Both the position numbers and the translations under genes were made by a program. Shown piece by piece: positions 1 to 11,009 of a stretch of DNA of 64,000 bases. Every line of letters begins with the position of its first letter. Within the stretch, counting starts at the first letter, position 1. This DNA is from Epiperipatus broadwayi (Eukaryota; Onychophora; Udeonychophora; Euonychophora; Peripatidae), in assembly GCA_028023455.1 (NCBI GenBank), contig JAQFVV010006255.1, positions 7,048,501 to 7,112,500 on the forward strand, read 5' to 3'. Under the pieces are notes generated by a model, which had not been told where the DNA came from, did not search any database, and saw only the letters and a program-made list of their open reading frames with translations.

Positions 1-62
1 AGCTTGATATGTAAATATTTGAAAACCAGGCACTCTTCACAAACCTGGGAGCTTAATTGTAA

Positions 63-444
63 GTATAGAGGATTTGAACTCAGATTTTCAAGCACCCTTC
101 AACTATCCACACTATCTCATACAACTGATACAGCATGGGATTTGTGTTTTCATCATCAGATTTTCAATGATATGGATGACTGAAAAGTTGGAGGTTGCAG
201 TGGATTGAAGCCTGTCCATTAAAGTATGAAGATTTGCTATCTTAATATAAACTGAGCATTGATTATATATATATATATGTGTGAGAGATAATCTGGACCA
301 ACTGATGAGTGCTGGTTTAGCATGAAATACGAATATTGGTGATTATTAATCTTTTATACATGTGTGTGGTCATGTGTATCAGTTGTATGAGATAGTGTGG
401 ATAGTTGAAGGGTGCTTGAAAATCTGAGTTCAAATCCTCTATAC
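63..444 (+). mobile_element. F1 foldback element, copy 1: tRNA-like arms around a hammerhead ribozyme
   Basis: The left arm (63-131) and right arm (376-444) are perfect reverse complements over 69 bp, with a 244-bp centre holding a hammerhead ribozyme (287-347). The right arm read on + contains a pol III B-box-like GAGTTCAAATCC (425-436) and a plausible A-box region around 388-400, so it looks tRNA-derived. The same centre, with different arm sequence, recurs on the minus strand at 36478-36842, and a lone arm lies at 20681-20760. The schistosome Sm-alpha repeats are known SINE-like elements with a hammerhead and a tRNA-like promoter, so this design has a precedent. I infer a non-autonomous retroposon; no target-site duplication was identified. 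The first 62 bases of the window hold nothing I recognise. Confidence 0.75.
287..347 (+). ncRNA. type I hammerhead ribozyme, F1 copy 1
   Basis: Core CTGATGA is at 302-308 and GAAA at 324-327. Stem II is GTGCT (309-313) with AGCAT (319-323), loop GGTTT; its closing pair is G-T. Stem III is AT/AT (327-328 with 333-334) around ACGA. The cleavage site falls after A335 (AUA triplet). Stem I pairs ACCAA (297-301) with TTGGT (336-340), then after a three-base bulge (TGG) pairs 287-293 with 341-347. A bulge in stem I facing loop II is what natural type I hammerheads use for tertiary contact. All conserved catalytic-core bases are present. Whether it is transcribed or cleaves is not shown here. Confidence 0.82.
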
Positions 445-1143
445 TTTTAATAAGTGAATGTACTTTTTTTACATTACTATAATGTGTGCATTCTGTAACT
501 ATTTTTTTATTATAAACAATATCTTGATTTCCAATAAGATATTAACTCATAGTTATGAATAGATGCATTTATTATCTTCCTTTCTGTTGTTTCCTGTCTT
601 ATCAGAGACATATACAGTGTGATTATTTACATTTAACTTGTAAATATAGTCATCAAACAGTACGACTTCCTTAATATTCAACTTAATGATTCAACAATAA
701 AATAATTTATCTTGTCATATCTACTTCTGATTATAGTTCATCAGGCATGATCTGATCAAAGATTGTTTTGTCTTTCTTGATGGTTATGCAACTTTTAAGG
801 CTTTATCTCCCCCCTCCCCGATAGTTCTTATCCATAGTTATAGAATACTAGACATTTTGGAATATTTGTAATCTAAAAATATAGTGAAAAGTATTAGAAT
901 TAATGTTTTTTTTTTGGTATAATTATCATTAATGTATTTTTCTAAATTTAAAATGTGACGAACTTCCCATTTTATCTTGATCAAAAATTAAAAAAACTTC
1001 ATAATTTGATAGTTATTGTATAAAAAGACCACTTTGCAATGATTTTTCTTTATTTACAGTTTTTTTTTAAAACCATGTTTGCAGGTTTGTTTACTTTTTT
1101 TTTTTTTTTTCTATATAAGAAACTATGCAATAAAATTTGAATA
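445..1143. other. AT-rich stretch without recognised feature
   Basis: Long A and T runs and no recognisable reading frame, repeat partner or splice-bounded exon. It lies downstream, on the minus strand, of the putative exons at 1144-2062 and could hold their 3' UTR. Confidence 0.4.
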
Positions 1144-1387
1144 TTATTTGAGTGAGTTATGACAATCTATAATTTTATTTATCTTCGTTACTTTTGTAAT
1201 CATTTCACTGGTCTTTAAGATTTTTATTTTACAAATTCCAATATTTATTATTTTTGTAAACTTAAAGTTAATGTTAGACACATGTGTAATTGTCAAATAA
1301 AAATATTTTCTTTCTAGATATTTCACATTTTCATTGAGTATGCCCATCCAACTATCAATCTCAATATGGCCCAAGAAATATTCTTTC
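1144..1387 (-). CDS. putative terminal exon, unknown protein
   Basis: On the minus strand an acceptor-like TTTATTTCAG precedes an open frame beginning KEYFLGHIEIDSWMG and running to a stop at 1144. The first 30 residues look like real coding sequence (mixed charged and hydrophobic residues, a Trp, GC above the surroundings). The rest becomes Ile/Lys/Asn-rich and may be readthrough past a donor such as AAT/GTGAAA near 1334. It is 530 bp downstream of the exon at 1918-2062 on the same strand and could be an alternative or further 3' exon of that gene. I do not recognise the family. A chance frame in AT-rich DNA is the alternative. Confidence 0.35.
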
Positions 1388-1917
1388 TGAAATAAATTTT
1401 CAATTTTTTTTCTATAAAGATTCTTTACAATTATCTAGAGTTTTATAATTGCTATACTAAGTTATATGTAATCAGAATTCATGAAAAGAGCACATCAAGT
1501 TGTATCATAGATAAGTGTTGTATTATCAAATACAATAGAAAAATCAATTGTATGCCAGACATTAAAGAAATTATTAAATTATATTAATGAGAAAGTAGAC
1601 AAATTACAAAACAAATACTGTATAGGAATTGATGAAGCGGATTTCTTTTAAGATTAGACATGCAAAAATAATTAGATATAAAAAAAATTATTGAAAATAA
1701 AAATTCACTACTGTTACAAAATATACATAACATTTAAGCATTTCAAATTATTTCTTTTAAATTAGTTTAAAACAATACAATTTTTTTTAAAAAAATACAA
1801 GAACGTGTTTATACCTAAATAATATTTCTCCTTTAAAAAAAAAAAAAAAACTTTATTAAATCAGTTTTATTGTATCAAATAGAGTGCTCTTCCAAACTAT
1901 GTCGCATGTTGTTCAAT

Positions 1918-2062
1918 TCAAAAAATAATCTTTAGAAGTTGATTAATAACTTCATAAAAATGGCACTGGACTTCACTGCTGAACAACTTTGAAGAGTCTG
2001 CAATTTCTAATAAAACTTCAACATTTGCTCTCTGGTTTTGCATCATTTTGTAATTTATAAAT
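1918..2062 (-). CDS. putative 3' terminal exon, unknown protein
   Basis: A minus-strand acceptor (TTTCTAG) at 2063-2069 opens a 145-bp frame: one leftover base, 47 codons and a TGA at 1918-1920. Residues include MMQNQRANVEVLLEIADSSK then LFSSEVQCHFYEVINQL, a helical, amphipathic pattern with Cys, His and Gln that is unlike the low-complexity frames around it. The starting phase (one base) fits the ending phase of the ZDHHC-like exon at 20262-20305 (two bases, AG+A), so it could be that gene's last exon across an 18-kb intron, but that region is not conserved in the family and I cannot confirm it. It could equally belong to an unrelated neighbour. Confidence 0.45.
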
Positions 2063-2610
2063 CTAGAAAATATATAAATTATTAATCAGTATGTAAATAT
2101 TTGAAACAACTGAATGCATATTTCTGAACATGTATGATAGAAAATATGAAATTTTAATTAAAAATAATGTTTCGATAACTATTTTTTCAAAAACATTTAT
2201 TTTTCAATAAATTGCAAAAATTAACATAATGATTATTAAATATTCTTGTTTCCAAATATTTCAATCTTTTTTTTTTTTTTGTGGTTTTGTTCATGAATAT
2301 AATATAAATAATTCGTGCAAATGTTGCTTCCTCTGACGAATAAAAAATAGATTGCTTTTCAAACTAAAAACATGCATTAATTCTTAGTATTCAAAATATC
2401 TTCTTAAAATAATTCATTATTTGTAATCCCAAACTGCTCTATAACTGCTCACAAACTATACTAAGACAAAAATCATAAAGTAACTTTTTTTATATTTCAC
2501 TATTCAATCAAGACTCAATGTTAGAAGCAAATAACTAAGATTATGCCTGGTTACATTGCACAAAAATGAGCAATTTTGATTATAAAAAACTAAAACTACT
2601 TTTTTTTTCT

Positions 2611-2704
2611 CATGTGTCATAGCATCAGCCGGGAAGCGAACTCGCTAACCTGGGACAACTGCTTGTAAGGCAGCTGTGCTGACCACTCGACCATCAATGC
2701 CAGA
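2611..2704 (-). mobile_element. tRNA-derived SINE, copy 1
   Basis: Read on the minus strand it has an A-box-like TGGTCGAGTGGT, a B-box-like GAGTTCGCTTCCC about 35 bases on, and ends with TGCTATGACACATGA. The same layout and 3' end occur at 42112-42222 (+) and 59717-59827 (-). The tRNA-like body and shared non-tRNA 3' end are the marks of a SINE. It is not a functional tRNA gene: the acceptor stem does not close. Confidence 0.75.
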
Positions 2705-5702
2705 ATAACCAAAACTAAATGAAATGATAAATATTATCACAACTACTTCTTACATTTATGCTATTGGACCAAGATTTCTCATGTTACAATTCAAGAATCT
2801 TATTAATAATCAAAAACAAATTCTTCCATCTTCAATATATATATTAATGTAAATAATAACTTTTTGTTGCAGTCAATAAAGTTTTGCAATAATGCAAAAA
2901 TACTTAGTATTAGTGCAATAATTTTCTTAGGAGTAATAATTAACAGATTTCTAAGACTGCTTAAGAAAAAGTAATCACGGAATGTAATATAAATTATGAT
3001 AGCCAATTTCTATATACAGTATATATATATTTTCAGAGGATGCCGCTAGATTTACAAAAAAATTTCCTATTTGCTTGTAACTAGTAGAATTCTACTGTTC
3101 TGTAACATCATGCATAGTGATATATACATATACAGAATTTAAATTTACTGGTGAAGATATTCAACCACAAATCTCTACAGAATGCTCGATAACTATTAAT
3201 ATTTTTATATATATGCCCTAGCCCTTAGTTCTGTGAGAACCTAGAGATTTTTTAAATATTTTGTTGACCACTTTGTAAGATTGTATGATTGTTCTAACAA
3301 TAGGTAATAAATAAACACTAGACTGAAACAAATAAATAACCAATATTTATTCCAATTTCAAACTTCAAAATAAATATTCTTGGGATTATATTTTACAAAT
3401 AACTTTTGTAATTTGAAATTCCTGAAATCTATAATAAAATAAAATTATATATCAATAGCTACAATTTAACATGATATAACTACATACATATAACATTCTT
3501 ATACCTCTTTCCACCTATCATCATGGACTATATATCAATAATATATTTAGCTTTATTTATATAAATTGGTTGGCTATACATAGCAAAACTAAGATATATG
3601 CACATAAATATTGTTTCAGAACTCAGTATTATAGCAGGTGAACTTAATATAGTTTCTAATCAGACAAGCTTGCATTAATATTAAACTATAAGAACTACTT
3701 CAAAATACATATGAAAAATAAATGCATAAATAATTATCATCTATACTAAAACTCTACTTTAGAATATAAGATGTGCATGCTATATGTATGCTTCAAAATC
3801 TGTAAGAGAATGAAATGTATAAATTTCTTCAATATATTTCTTCATACAACTATTTCAATATTTTATTGATTATATAGATGTATAAGTGAAACATATATTG
3901 TTACTAGAAGTGGAATTCCATTTAAAAAGTTTTAATTAAATTAAAGTCAACTTTTGTCGAATTAACACAATATGCACACATGCAAACATTAGATGTAATA
4001 AATTACCAAGCAATTACTAAGCTGCCCCTCTATAATATTTGGTCCTAACAATAAATCTGATTGTGATTCCCATTGATATATATATATCAATTTATTCTTT
4101 ATCTCATTTTCTGCTGCCTTTATAAATTTTCTAGGTTCAAATAGCTTAGTGGTGCCCTGGCATGGCAAATAGGTTTGTGAAGTTACACCTGGTAATGAAG
4201 AGCAGATCCTGTAGAGCTAAATTAATGCTTATTGTTAAATAATTTTAAATTCAGCCCCACAATTCATTCTTTCATTTTAATTCTTAAAACTAAGATGATA
4301 ACAGAATAATATTTCATAAAAATTCAAAATCATTAAATATAGCATAAGCATAGTAACTAGTAATTTAAATGAAAGAGTGTTAAAGAATAAGTGACCCAAT
4401 TAAATAATAATGTAAGTCTTTTAGATAGAAAAGAAAGTTCATTTTAAAATTTAAATGAAGTAAATTCAAAATGACTTTATTATATGATTACCAAAGATTA
4501 TAATTCAATGTCCAGCAGTTTTCCATGGTGATTTGTAATTACAGCTTAAATATTCTTCTCTTTAACTTGATTTATTTTAGTGCTCTATATTATATAAAGT
4601 TCATGGTTTAAGTTTATGATGCAGGATCCCGGATTTTCTTTAGCTATGTTTAATAGGAATTCCCAAGGCAAATAAACCAGATAGTCATATTAAAGCTTCT
4701 CGGGTATTTAAGAAGATTTTGTTTTGTCACATAATAGTTTGATAATAACTATGATATTGGAGACCAGCATGAAGAATAGTAAGACAAATTATTTTATTGC
4801 TTGATTATTTATATCTTAATTATTGATATCTTAATTACTGAGAAAAGTCATTGTAACAAATTTCTAGATTAATTAAAGATTTGTAACAAAAGAAATAATA
4901 TTACAGCAAAGTAAAAGTAAAAATCACATATAATATAATTTATAATATTAATTACTTCTTTGATAACATAAAAAAATACAATGCAAACTTATTTCTGATT
5001 TCTAAATTTTAGTTGCATTATGAAAAGCCTTAGTTTGAGTTCAAACATTAATTAGAATTCTTTGAAAGAAAAAAAAAACATCTTTTTATTTTTAACAAAG
5101 GATTAAACTTGTTTACCTAAAAAAAATTCTCCGAGACCTAAATTGCTTGTCTGTCTTATATATATTTGCGGAATTTAATTTTAATAAATAAATTCTAACA
5201 CTAACATTTAGCTGGCTATATTATCTTGTAATTTAAACATATAACATTCAATTAACCTCTTTCTTGCTAACTACATGACAAACATGAAATATTTATTTGT
5301 CTATTTCAATATATATCTATATAAATTACCTTTTCATACATTTTCAGCTTGAAGATTTTGTTTGGAATATGATGCAGGACTATAAAGAAAAGAAATATTA
5401 TATCAAACACCTTAATTATTTTCATAGTTGTGAACAAAAATATTTTAAATAATAAATTGAAACATCTTTATATTCACTTTATAAAGTTTGATCAATGGTA
5501 AGTTTTGCAAAAAAGTGCAAATGTGATAATTCACAAATACAAATATAGAAAATAAAATGTTTAGTCATTAAATATATAAATACACAAATATATTAATACA
5601 TGATGATAATTGTCTCTAACTTTAATATAATTTTAATATTCAAACATGTTTCATCGCAATTTAGTTTGAATTATTTAAAAGTTATTCACATAAGTTAATA
5701 TA
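2705..5702. other. AT-rich stretch, one short dispersed repeat inside
   Basis: Apart from the repeat at 4108-4190 I see only AT-rich sequence, TA microsatellites (about 3018-3030, 4077-4088) and short spurious frames. No splice-bounded exon was convincing. A short minus-strand candidate near 5115-5155 with a GTAAAC donor lacks a pyrimidine tract. Confidence 0.4.
4108..4190 (+). repeat. dispersed tRNA-like repeat, copy 1
   Basis: About 65 bp is shared with 51405-51480, beginning CTGCTGCCTTTATAAATTTT and continuing through a GGTTCAAATAG B-box-like block into an A-box-like TAGTGGT segment. The B-like block precedes the A-like block, the wrong order for one tRNA, so this may be the junction of two tandem tRNA-like units. 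Function unknown. Confidence 0.5.
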
Positions 5703-6021
5703 TATAATGGACACCTGGGTCTCTTTTTATGCGGTAGATAGGTCCACAGAAAACCTGCATTAATAAATTGCACAAAAATGTGGGATATGTTCAAAAATCA
5801 CATAAAAGCAAAGCAATATAAAATTACTTTAAAATTCGCATAAAAAAAATAAGGAAATAAAGTATGACTAATAAAAAATTTCAAATATTTGAAAAAAATT
5901 GACACAAGACAAACTTTTTTTTATTAACTATTTAATTTTATTCAAAACAATATGTTTTTATGTGTAATTTATTATATATTTTTTCATACATATTTGAATC
6001 ATCGTTGCTATTTGACAATAT

Positions 6022-6785
6022 GTGTTTCATTTGTGAACTGGTAAGACATCAGATTCATCACAAGAGGAAATACAATTAGTGCCAAATTCATTCTCGTGCT
6101 GTGATAATGGTTTTCTGTCGACAATGTAATCGGTAATTAAACTTTGAGATGATGATTTTACTAATTGTTTATGAAGCTCGCGATATCCAGAGTGCTATGT
6201 CTAGCTGTTAAAAGAATGCACTTCCACAAGTGCAACTATATATATATAACACGCTTTCCACGAGTGTGTTAATAATGACTAATGGTTAAATTTTCTTTTA
6301 TATACATGGAGAAACTTTTAGACAGAAAAAAATTAGAAGTAAAAATATTTAAAAACTTTTAAAGATATATTCTTTTTAAGTAGAAATTAAAAATTGTTAA
6401 ATATTTTTACTTCTAACTTTTTTCTTTTAGACAGAAAAAAGTTACAAGTAAAAATATTAAAAAAAAATTTTAAGTAGAAATTAAAAGTTCTTAATTATTT
6501 TTACTTGTATTTTTTTTCTGTCTAAAAGTTTTTTTATGTATATATGTGTATAAAAGAAAATATAAGCACACACATACATAACACAGACATATAAATATTT
6601 AGCTCTCATTGGAATTTAGTTCATAAGTCATGTCATTAACAAGAAAATGATTTTCCAATTGATTAGAAAGTTGAAGACTTTCTTGAATCATTTTTGCTGT
6701 GAAATGAACAGGTTACACTTCTGCTTCATTATTTTTTTCTAAATCTTCTACAGTATATCTAATTTATTGCCAAACCCTTTTCCAA
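6022..6785 (-). pseudogene. decayed Tigger-like (DDE) transposase C-terminal part
   Basis: Minus-strand frames near 6785-6600 read LNACWKRVW followed by an acidic, Leu-rich stretch ending in LENHFLVNDMTYEL. This matches the NACWKKLW-type block that follows the DDE domain in Tigger/jerky-type transposases. A second piece near 6160-6022 reads SSSQSLITDYIVDRKP, typical of the tail of these proteins. The catalytic domain is missing and a nested palindromic repeat (6299-6535) separates the two pieces. Non-functional. Confidence 0.55.
6299..6535. repeat. nested inverted repeats inside the Tigger remnant
   Basis: The block CTTTTAGACAGAAAAAA followed by a TTA-AAGTAAAAATATT-like segment appears four times in alternating orientation (starting near 6315, reversed near 6405-6427, forward near 6427, reversed near 6490-6528). 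The result is two back-to-back hairpins about 115 bp each, perhaps two copies of a tiny MITE or one duplicated foldback unit. Confidence 0.6.
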
Positions 6786-6981
6786 CAGGCATTTAAAGTA
6801 TGTAAAATTTAATGTGTGTATATAAAACAGGGAAATCCCGATTTTAAATTAAATATGAACTTCTTTATCGCATAAAAGAAAACCGTATAAAAAGATATTA
6901 AGAAGAACATGAATCGCATAACTTCAAAATTGCATTAAAAACATCCGCAGAAAAAGAGATCCAGGTATACTGTGTACATAT

Positions 6982-8817
6982 TGTAATGGGTTCTACCTCT
7001 TCTCTATATTTTTGCTCAATTCAGCTTATACCCTCTCTTCAAACAATCCTAACATGACATTTATAAAATGGTATTAATGGTTAATATACAAAAAAAACTT
7101 AAAATTTTGCTGAGATGGACTTACAGCAGCCATAGCCTGGAGACAAGTGGTTTTTAAAGCTTAATCTCCCAACAATAAGAAGGGACGAAATAATAGATGT
7201 CATTATATAAATACACAAACACTCCGCTTTAGTTTTGATGCACCACTAACTAATATTTTTCCAAACAGTGGACATCTGCGGGTTCCGATTCCAAGTGTCA
7301 ATCTTATGCGGGAATAAGAATTATGTTACCAGGATTTTTATGCAAATAATAATACAGTATTAATAGTACTAGGTCACTAGCTAGCTCATCGAGGACGGGT
7401 AGTCCTGTGACTGACAAAGATGTGTTATTTTGGGGCAATACGCATAAAATGTGCAATATGTAAAACATATACACATTTGAATTAAAACTACTAACTATGA
7501 TATAATGAAAATAAAGACAAAAGAACAAAAAAAATAATAGTGCTCAATCCTTTACTGGGACTATACGTATAAATACATATTTTTAAAAGATGAAATTAGT
7601 ATTAATTATAACAATCAAACATACTCTGTACATTTTAGATATATGAAATTTTAACAAACACAGGACAAATTATTATTATATGAATCACACATTCTCTTCT
7701 CATGCTTAGATATATAAACTTTAACAGAACTAAATCCAAGTTATGTTGAAAAATTAATAAGATGCGCACATTTGCATAAAAAAATATATAGGCTGTTACC
7801 TTTTAATACCCAGGGCAGTTAGATTATCTTTATTCATGAGTAAAGTAAACTTACTGAATGAGTCTGGATCCATAATGAGTGTCCATCATGAAAGTCTCTT
7901 TATAATTTCAGAGGAAATAATCGTGTCTGAAAGCTTGATGTGATGAAGGTGTACAGAACAGATTTTCTGAAGTTTGAACCATCATGGGACAAAGAAGCAG
8001 CTTTGATTTACTTCATGGAGCTATGGTAACAAAACCTAGCATGTCTATGGTTTCATCCCCATATATTCAGGCCAGGCTAATATTTTTCTTTCAAACGCAT
8101 AGATCTGAAAATTAATCGCTTATAATAACAGCTGAATGTTCTATTTAATATCAAATATGGATCAGCAGCAAAAAAGCAAAAGACAATAGACAAAAAAACC
8201 AAAGGCAAAGAACCAAAAGCAAAAGACCACACTATATTATCCTTTTGCTATTTATATCATTTTTCTCCTTATGTCCTCAGGCCTGAACTCCTATCAGTTC
8301 TCCAAATGTCCTACATTTTTTTAACGTTATCTTACTCAATCTCATTCCTGGGCATTACAATTTTCTAGATCCGCATCCCTTTGTCTTTAGTTTTTTCTTT
8401 CACAAAAGAAAAATTTTTAGCACATTTTATCAGATTTACAATTTTGTTAAAATATTTTAGATAACATAACTTTAACAGGATTTCCATTTACAGCATTCCA
8501 TATACCAGAACAAAAGCTGTTTCATTCTACTTTTTCTTACCTTTTTAAAACAAAATTCTATTCAATAAAGTTTGTACATTAAATACATATATTTTTTTCT
8601 AGAATATTTTATACATGCTATATTTTTTTTTTTTCTTTAATATATATACATGCACATACCCCATTCAAATGAAATGAGCACAAAGACCCCCCCCCCTTGA
8701 GATTGCTTTAGTTAATTTATATATTTTTTAATACGTGCATTAAAAGATATCTATATATACTTGATTATTTAAAGTTCCCTTGTACCTTAGAACAGGATTT
8801 AAACCCTGCCCATTACA
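6982..8817 (-). mobile_element. LTR of element A (left copy, 1.84 kb)
   Basis: It is a direct repeat of 11010-12919. It starts TGTAATGGG and ends CCCATTACA, the TG...CA inverted ends of an LTR. Divergence from the other copy looks like roughly 10 percent by eye, so the insertion is old. A short minus-strand frame (7304-7528) is partly conserved in the partner LTR (LPQNNTSLS, LDELAS, HKNP blocks); this may be a remnant or chance. At 7838-7860 this copy keeps the empty site of the retroposon inserted in the partner LTR. Confidence 0.75.
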
Positions 8818-11009
8818 AGCCTTCAAACACGATCCACATGTTTGGATGGCTCAACCTTAAGCAATGAAATAAATAATAAACAATATCATTAATAAACTCC
8901 ATTTTTTATTTAGCTTTTCTGTCCTGCAGCCCCAGAACTAAAAGAGTCAAATGACCCATCAATTCAACAATACATTATGGGTCTGACCACAAATCACAAG
9001 CACATGATGTGCTATGCACAATATACAGCCAACTCTACTCCGACCTACTTTGGTTACATGATCCCTGATAAAGAAAAAGAAATTTAATAATAATGTTAAC
9101 TGGAGTCTCCTAACCACCCTGCTGCTTCTCAGTCTTAGGAGTGCAGCAATTTAGGAACAATACCTGACTCTTATTATGAGATTCTGGGTTAGATATGAAT
9201 TGCCCCAGACTCTGCTCACTTCTGGAGTCATCGGTGGGACAATGTGAATGTCATGCTCTCCTTGGAGTCTTACAGGCTTTGAGTTAAAAGCAGACTTTCA
9301 TCATCTGCATCAATTAGATAGGTTCTCATGCTGGGTCAACCATGTTGGGATAAAGAGCAGCTATATAGGTACACAACACACCACATACTCGACCCAGCAG
9401 CCAACCGCACCATCCACTGTCACAATTGAGAGGCTGCTCTCCTCCCAAAGCTCCACAGCCACAACTTATCTGATGCTAAGCTTACAACAATGACAAAAAC
9501 AAAAAAAAAACTTCTTTATCTACTCGGCTTTATATAGCTGCCGTATAATAAATACAATAAACATTAAACCCACATCTAAAAAAAAACTTTTCAGAATATA
9601 CATTTATGTACACTTTTTCTTCTTTTTACAGCACTTGATTTATTGGCCATCTTTTGGCATTGGTAAACTTGACTGTTTTACCTGGCCATAATTCAGCTTG
9701 CCTGACAGTTGCTGCTCCTCATACTCTTATTGCCATTTTGGTCTAGCACTGCTATCCCTTCTACCATGACTTGCTGAGTTCCAATCTGGTCCCTCACCCT
9801 CTACACCAAATCTCACAACCCAAGTGCCCCTAACTTCTTTTCCCTGATCTACAGGTAGGTTATAATCATACACACTCATCTATTGCATTGAGTAATTTGG
9901 CACCTTCCTCAATGGATGCTTTTCTTATCCTTAATATCATTTGTCCTACTTTCATCGGCAGATTGTGTCTCATGATCCGAATAATGTTGCTTTCCATCAA
10001 GTTGCACACATCTAGCATCTGTAATTTTGCCACTTGCCAATGAAAGAATTGAGAGTAACTTTCGTGGCCCCTTTTTATATTTTTCTTGTGTAACTAAGTA
10101 TCTCATGAACTCCTAGTAGTCCTTGGACCAAAATACCTTTCATCTCTCTTTGATACTCCTCAAATGTCATGAATTGCTGAAAGAGTGAGTCCCAACCATG
10201 ATTGCATATTTCTTATTAAATTGCTACACACAATCGCAATCTCACTTTCCTCAGCCATAGGGTTAATGCTAAAATATCTCAAGCTTTTCAAGTGTTATAT
10301 GGGAGCTTCTCCCATTTACCTGGCAAATGGGCCGAATCTTTAAAAATTGATTCACATTAATCTGAGCCAGTGCGTATTTCATTGTGGCTTCCTGCACTTT
10401 TGATATCTTTACATTATTTCCCAGATTTTTCTTTTCTTTACCCTCATCCTGGCTTTCATCTATTTCTCCTCTTTCTTTCTTGCTCAACTTATCTTCATTT
10501 TTGTCCACCCTTTCTTCTTATGTTGCCTCGTTATCTCCCCCTCTCCTGACTACTTTCTCCCTAATCTCAACTCTTAACTTCTGAAATCTCTTTTCGAATT
10601 TACCTAATTTTTTTACCTGATTCTTCTAACTTCCTCATAATTTTCCATTATGTTCATTTCCTCTTCATCTTCTATATTTTGTTGATCCATTTTCTTCTGT
10701 GATCGAGTTTCCATTTACCTCCTGTTCTACACTAGTGCTACTTTTTTTTACATATATCTCACTGTTTCTAACAACAAACATGCTAGGCTTAACTTCCCAG
10801 CCCACGAAGTACTATACTGCATGTTATCATTCCCGTATATCAAACTATTCTCCCTAAATCCACTATTATATTTATATATTCTGGTTTCTATTTCTTAAAA
10901 GACACACAAAAAAATATCAAGACACTTCAACAGTATTAATTTTTTTATTCTCCTTATTCTTTGCCCCTAACACTCTCTGCTCTTTGAAGCCCCAGCATTG
11001 GGAGGCTAT
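8818..11009 (-). mobile_element. internal region of LTR element A (no pol)
   Basis: About 2.2 kb between the two LTRs. The only coding-like remains are gag-like frames on the minus strand (9909-10740). No protease, reverse transcriptase, RNase H or integrase motif was seen on either strand, so this is a non-autonomous (LARD-like) or deleted element. A + strand piece near 8938-9090 reads as an open frame ending in DKEKEI but is not recognised; the frame at 9248-9493 (+) is also unrecognised. No clear primer-binding site was found next to 11010. Confidence 0.5.
9909..10740 (-). pseudogene. gag-like, frameshifted coiled-coil polypeptide of element A
   Basis: Starting near 10720 on the minus strand is an acidic then Lys/Glu-rich frame (MDQQNIEDEEEMNIMENYEE). 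After a frameshift it continues with FEKRFQKLRVEIREK, then DKLSKKERGEIDESQDEGKE, then ALAQINVNQFLK. Further down, EESEIAIVCSNLIRNMQSW and a Lys-rich tail (9909-10106) resemble the capsid part of LTR-element Gag. Several stops interrupt it. The coiled-coil N terminus resembles the minus-strand frame of element B (35305-35880). Gag identity is inferred from composition and position. Confidence 0.45.

Larger units (their letters stand above)
5705..6974 (-). mobile_element. Tigger/pogo-like DNA transposon remnant
   Basis: The ends are inverted repeats: the left begins TAATGGACACCTGG and the right, reversed, CACAGTATACCTGG; both continue TCTCTTTTT then TGCGG. TA dinucleotides flank both ends (5703-5704 and 6975-6976), the duplication expected for the Tc1/mariner/pogo superfamily. 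The terminal sequence resembles the CAG-xxATACCT start of Tigger elements. Remains of a transposase C terminus lie inside on the minus strand. The 3' end abuts the LTR of element A by a few bases. Confidence 0.7.
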
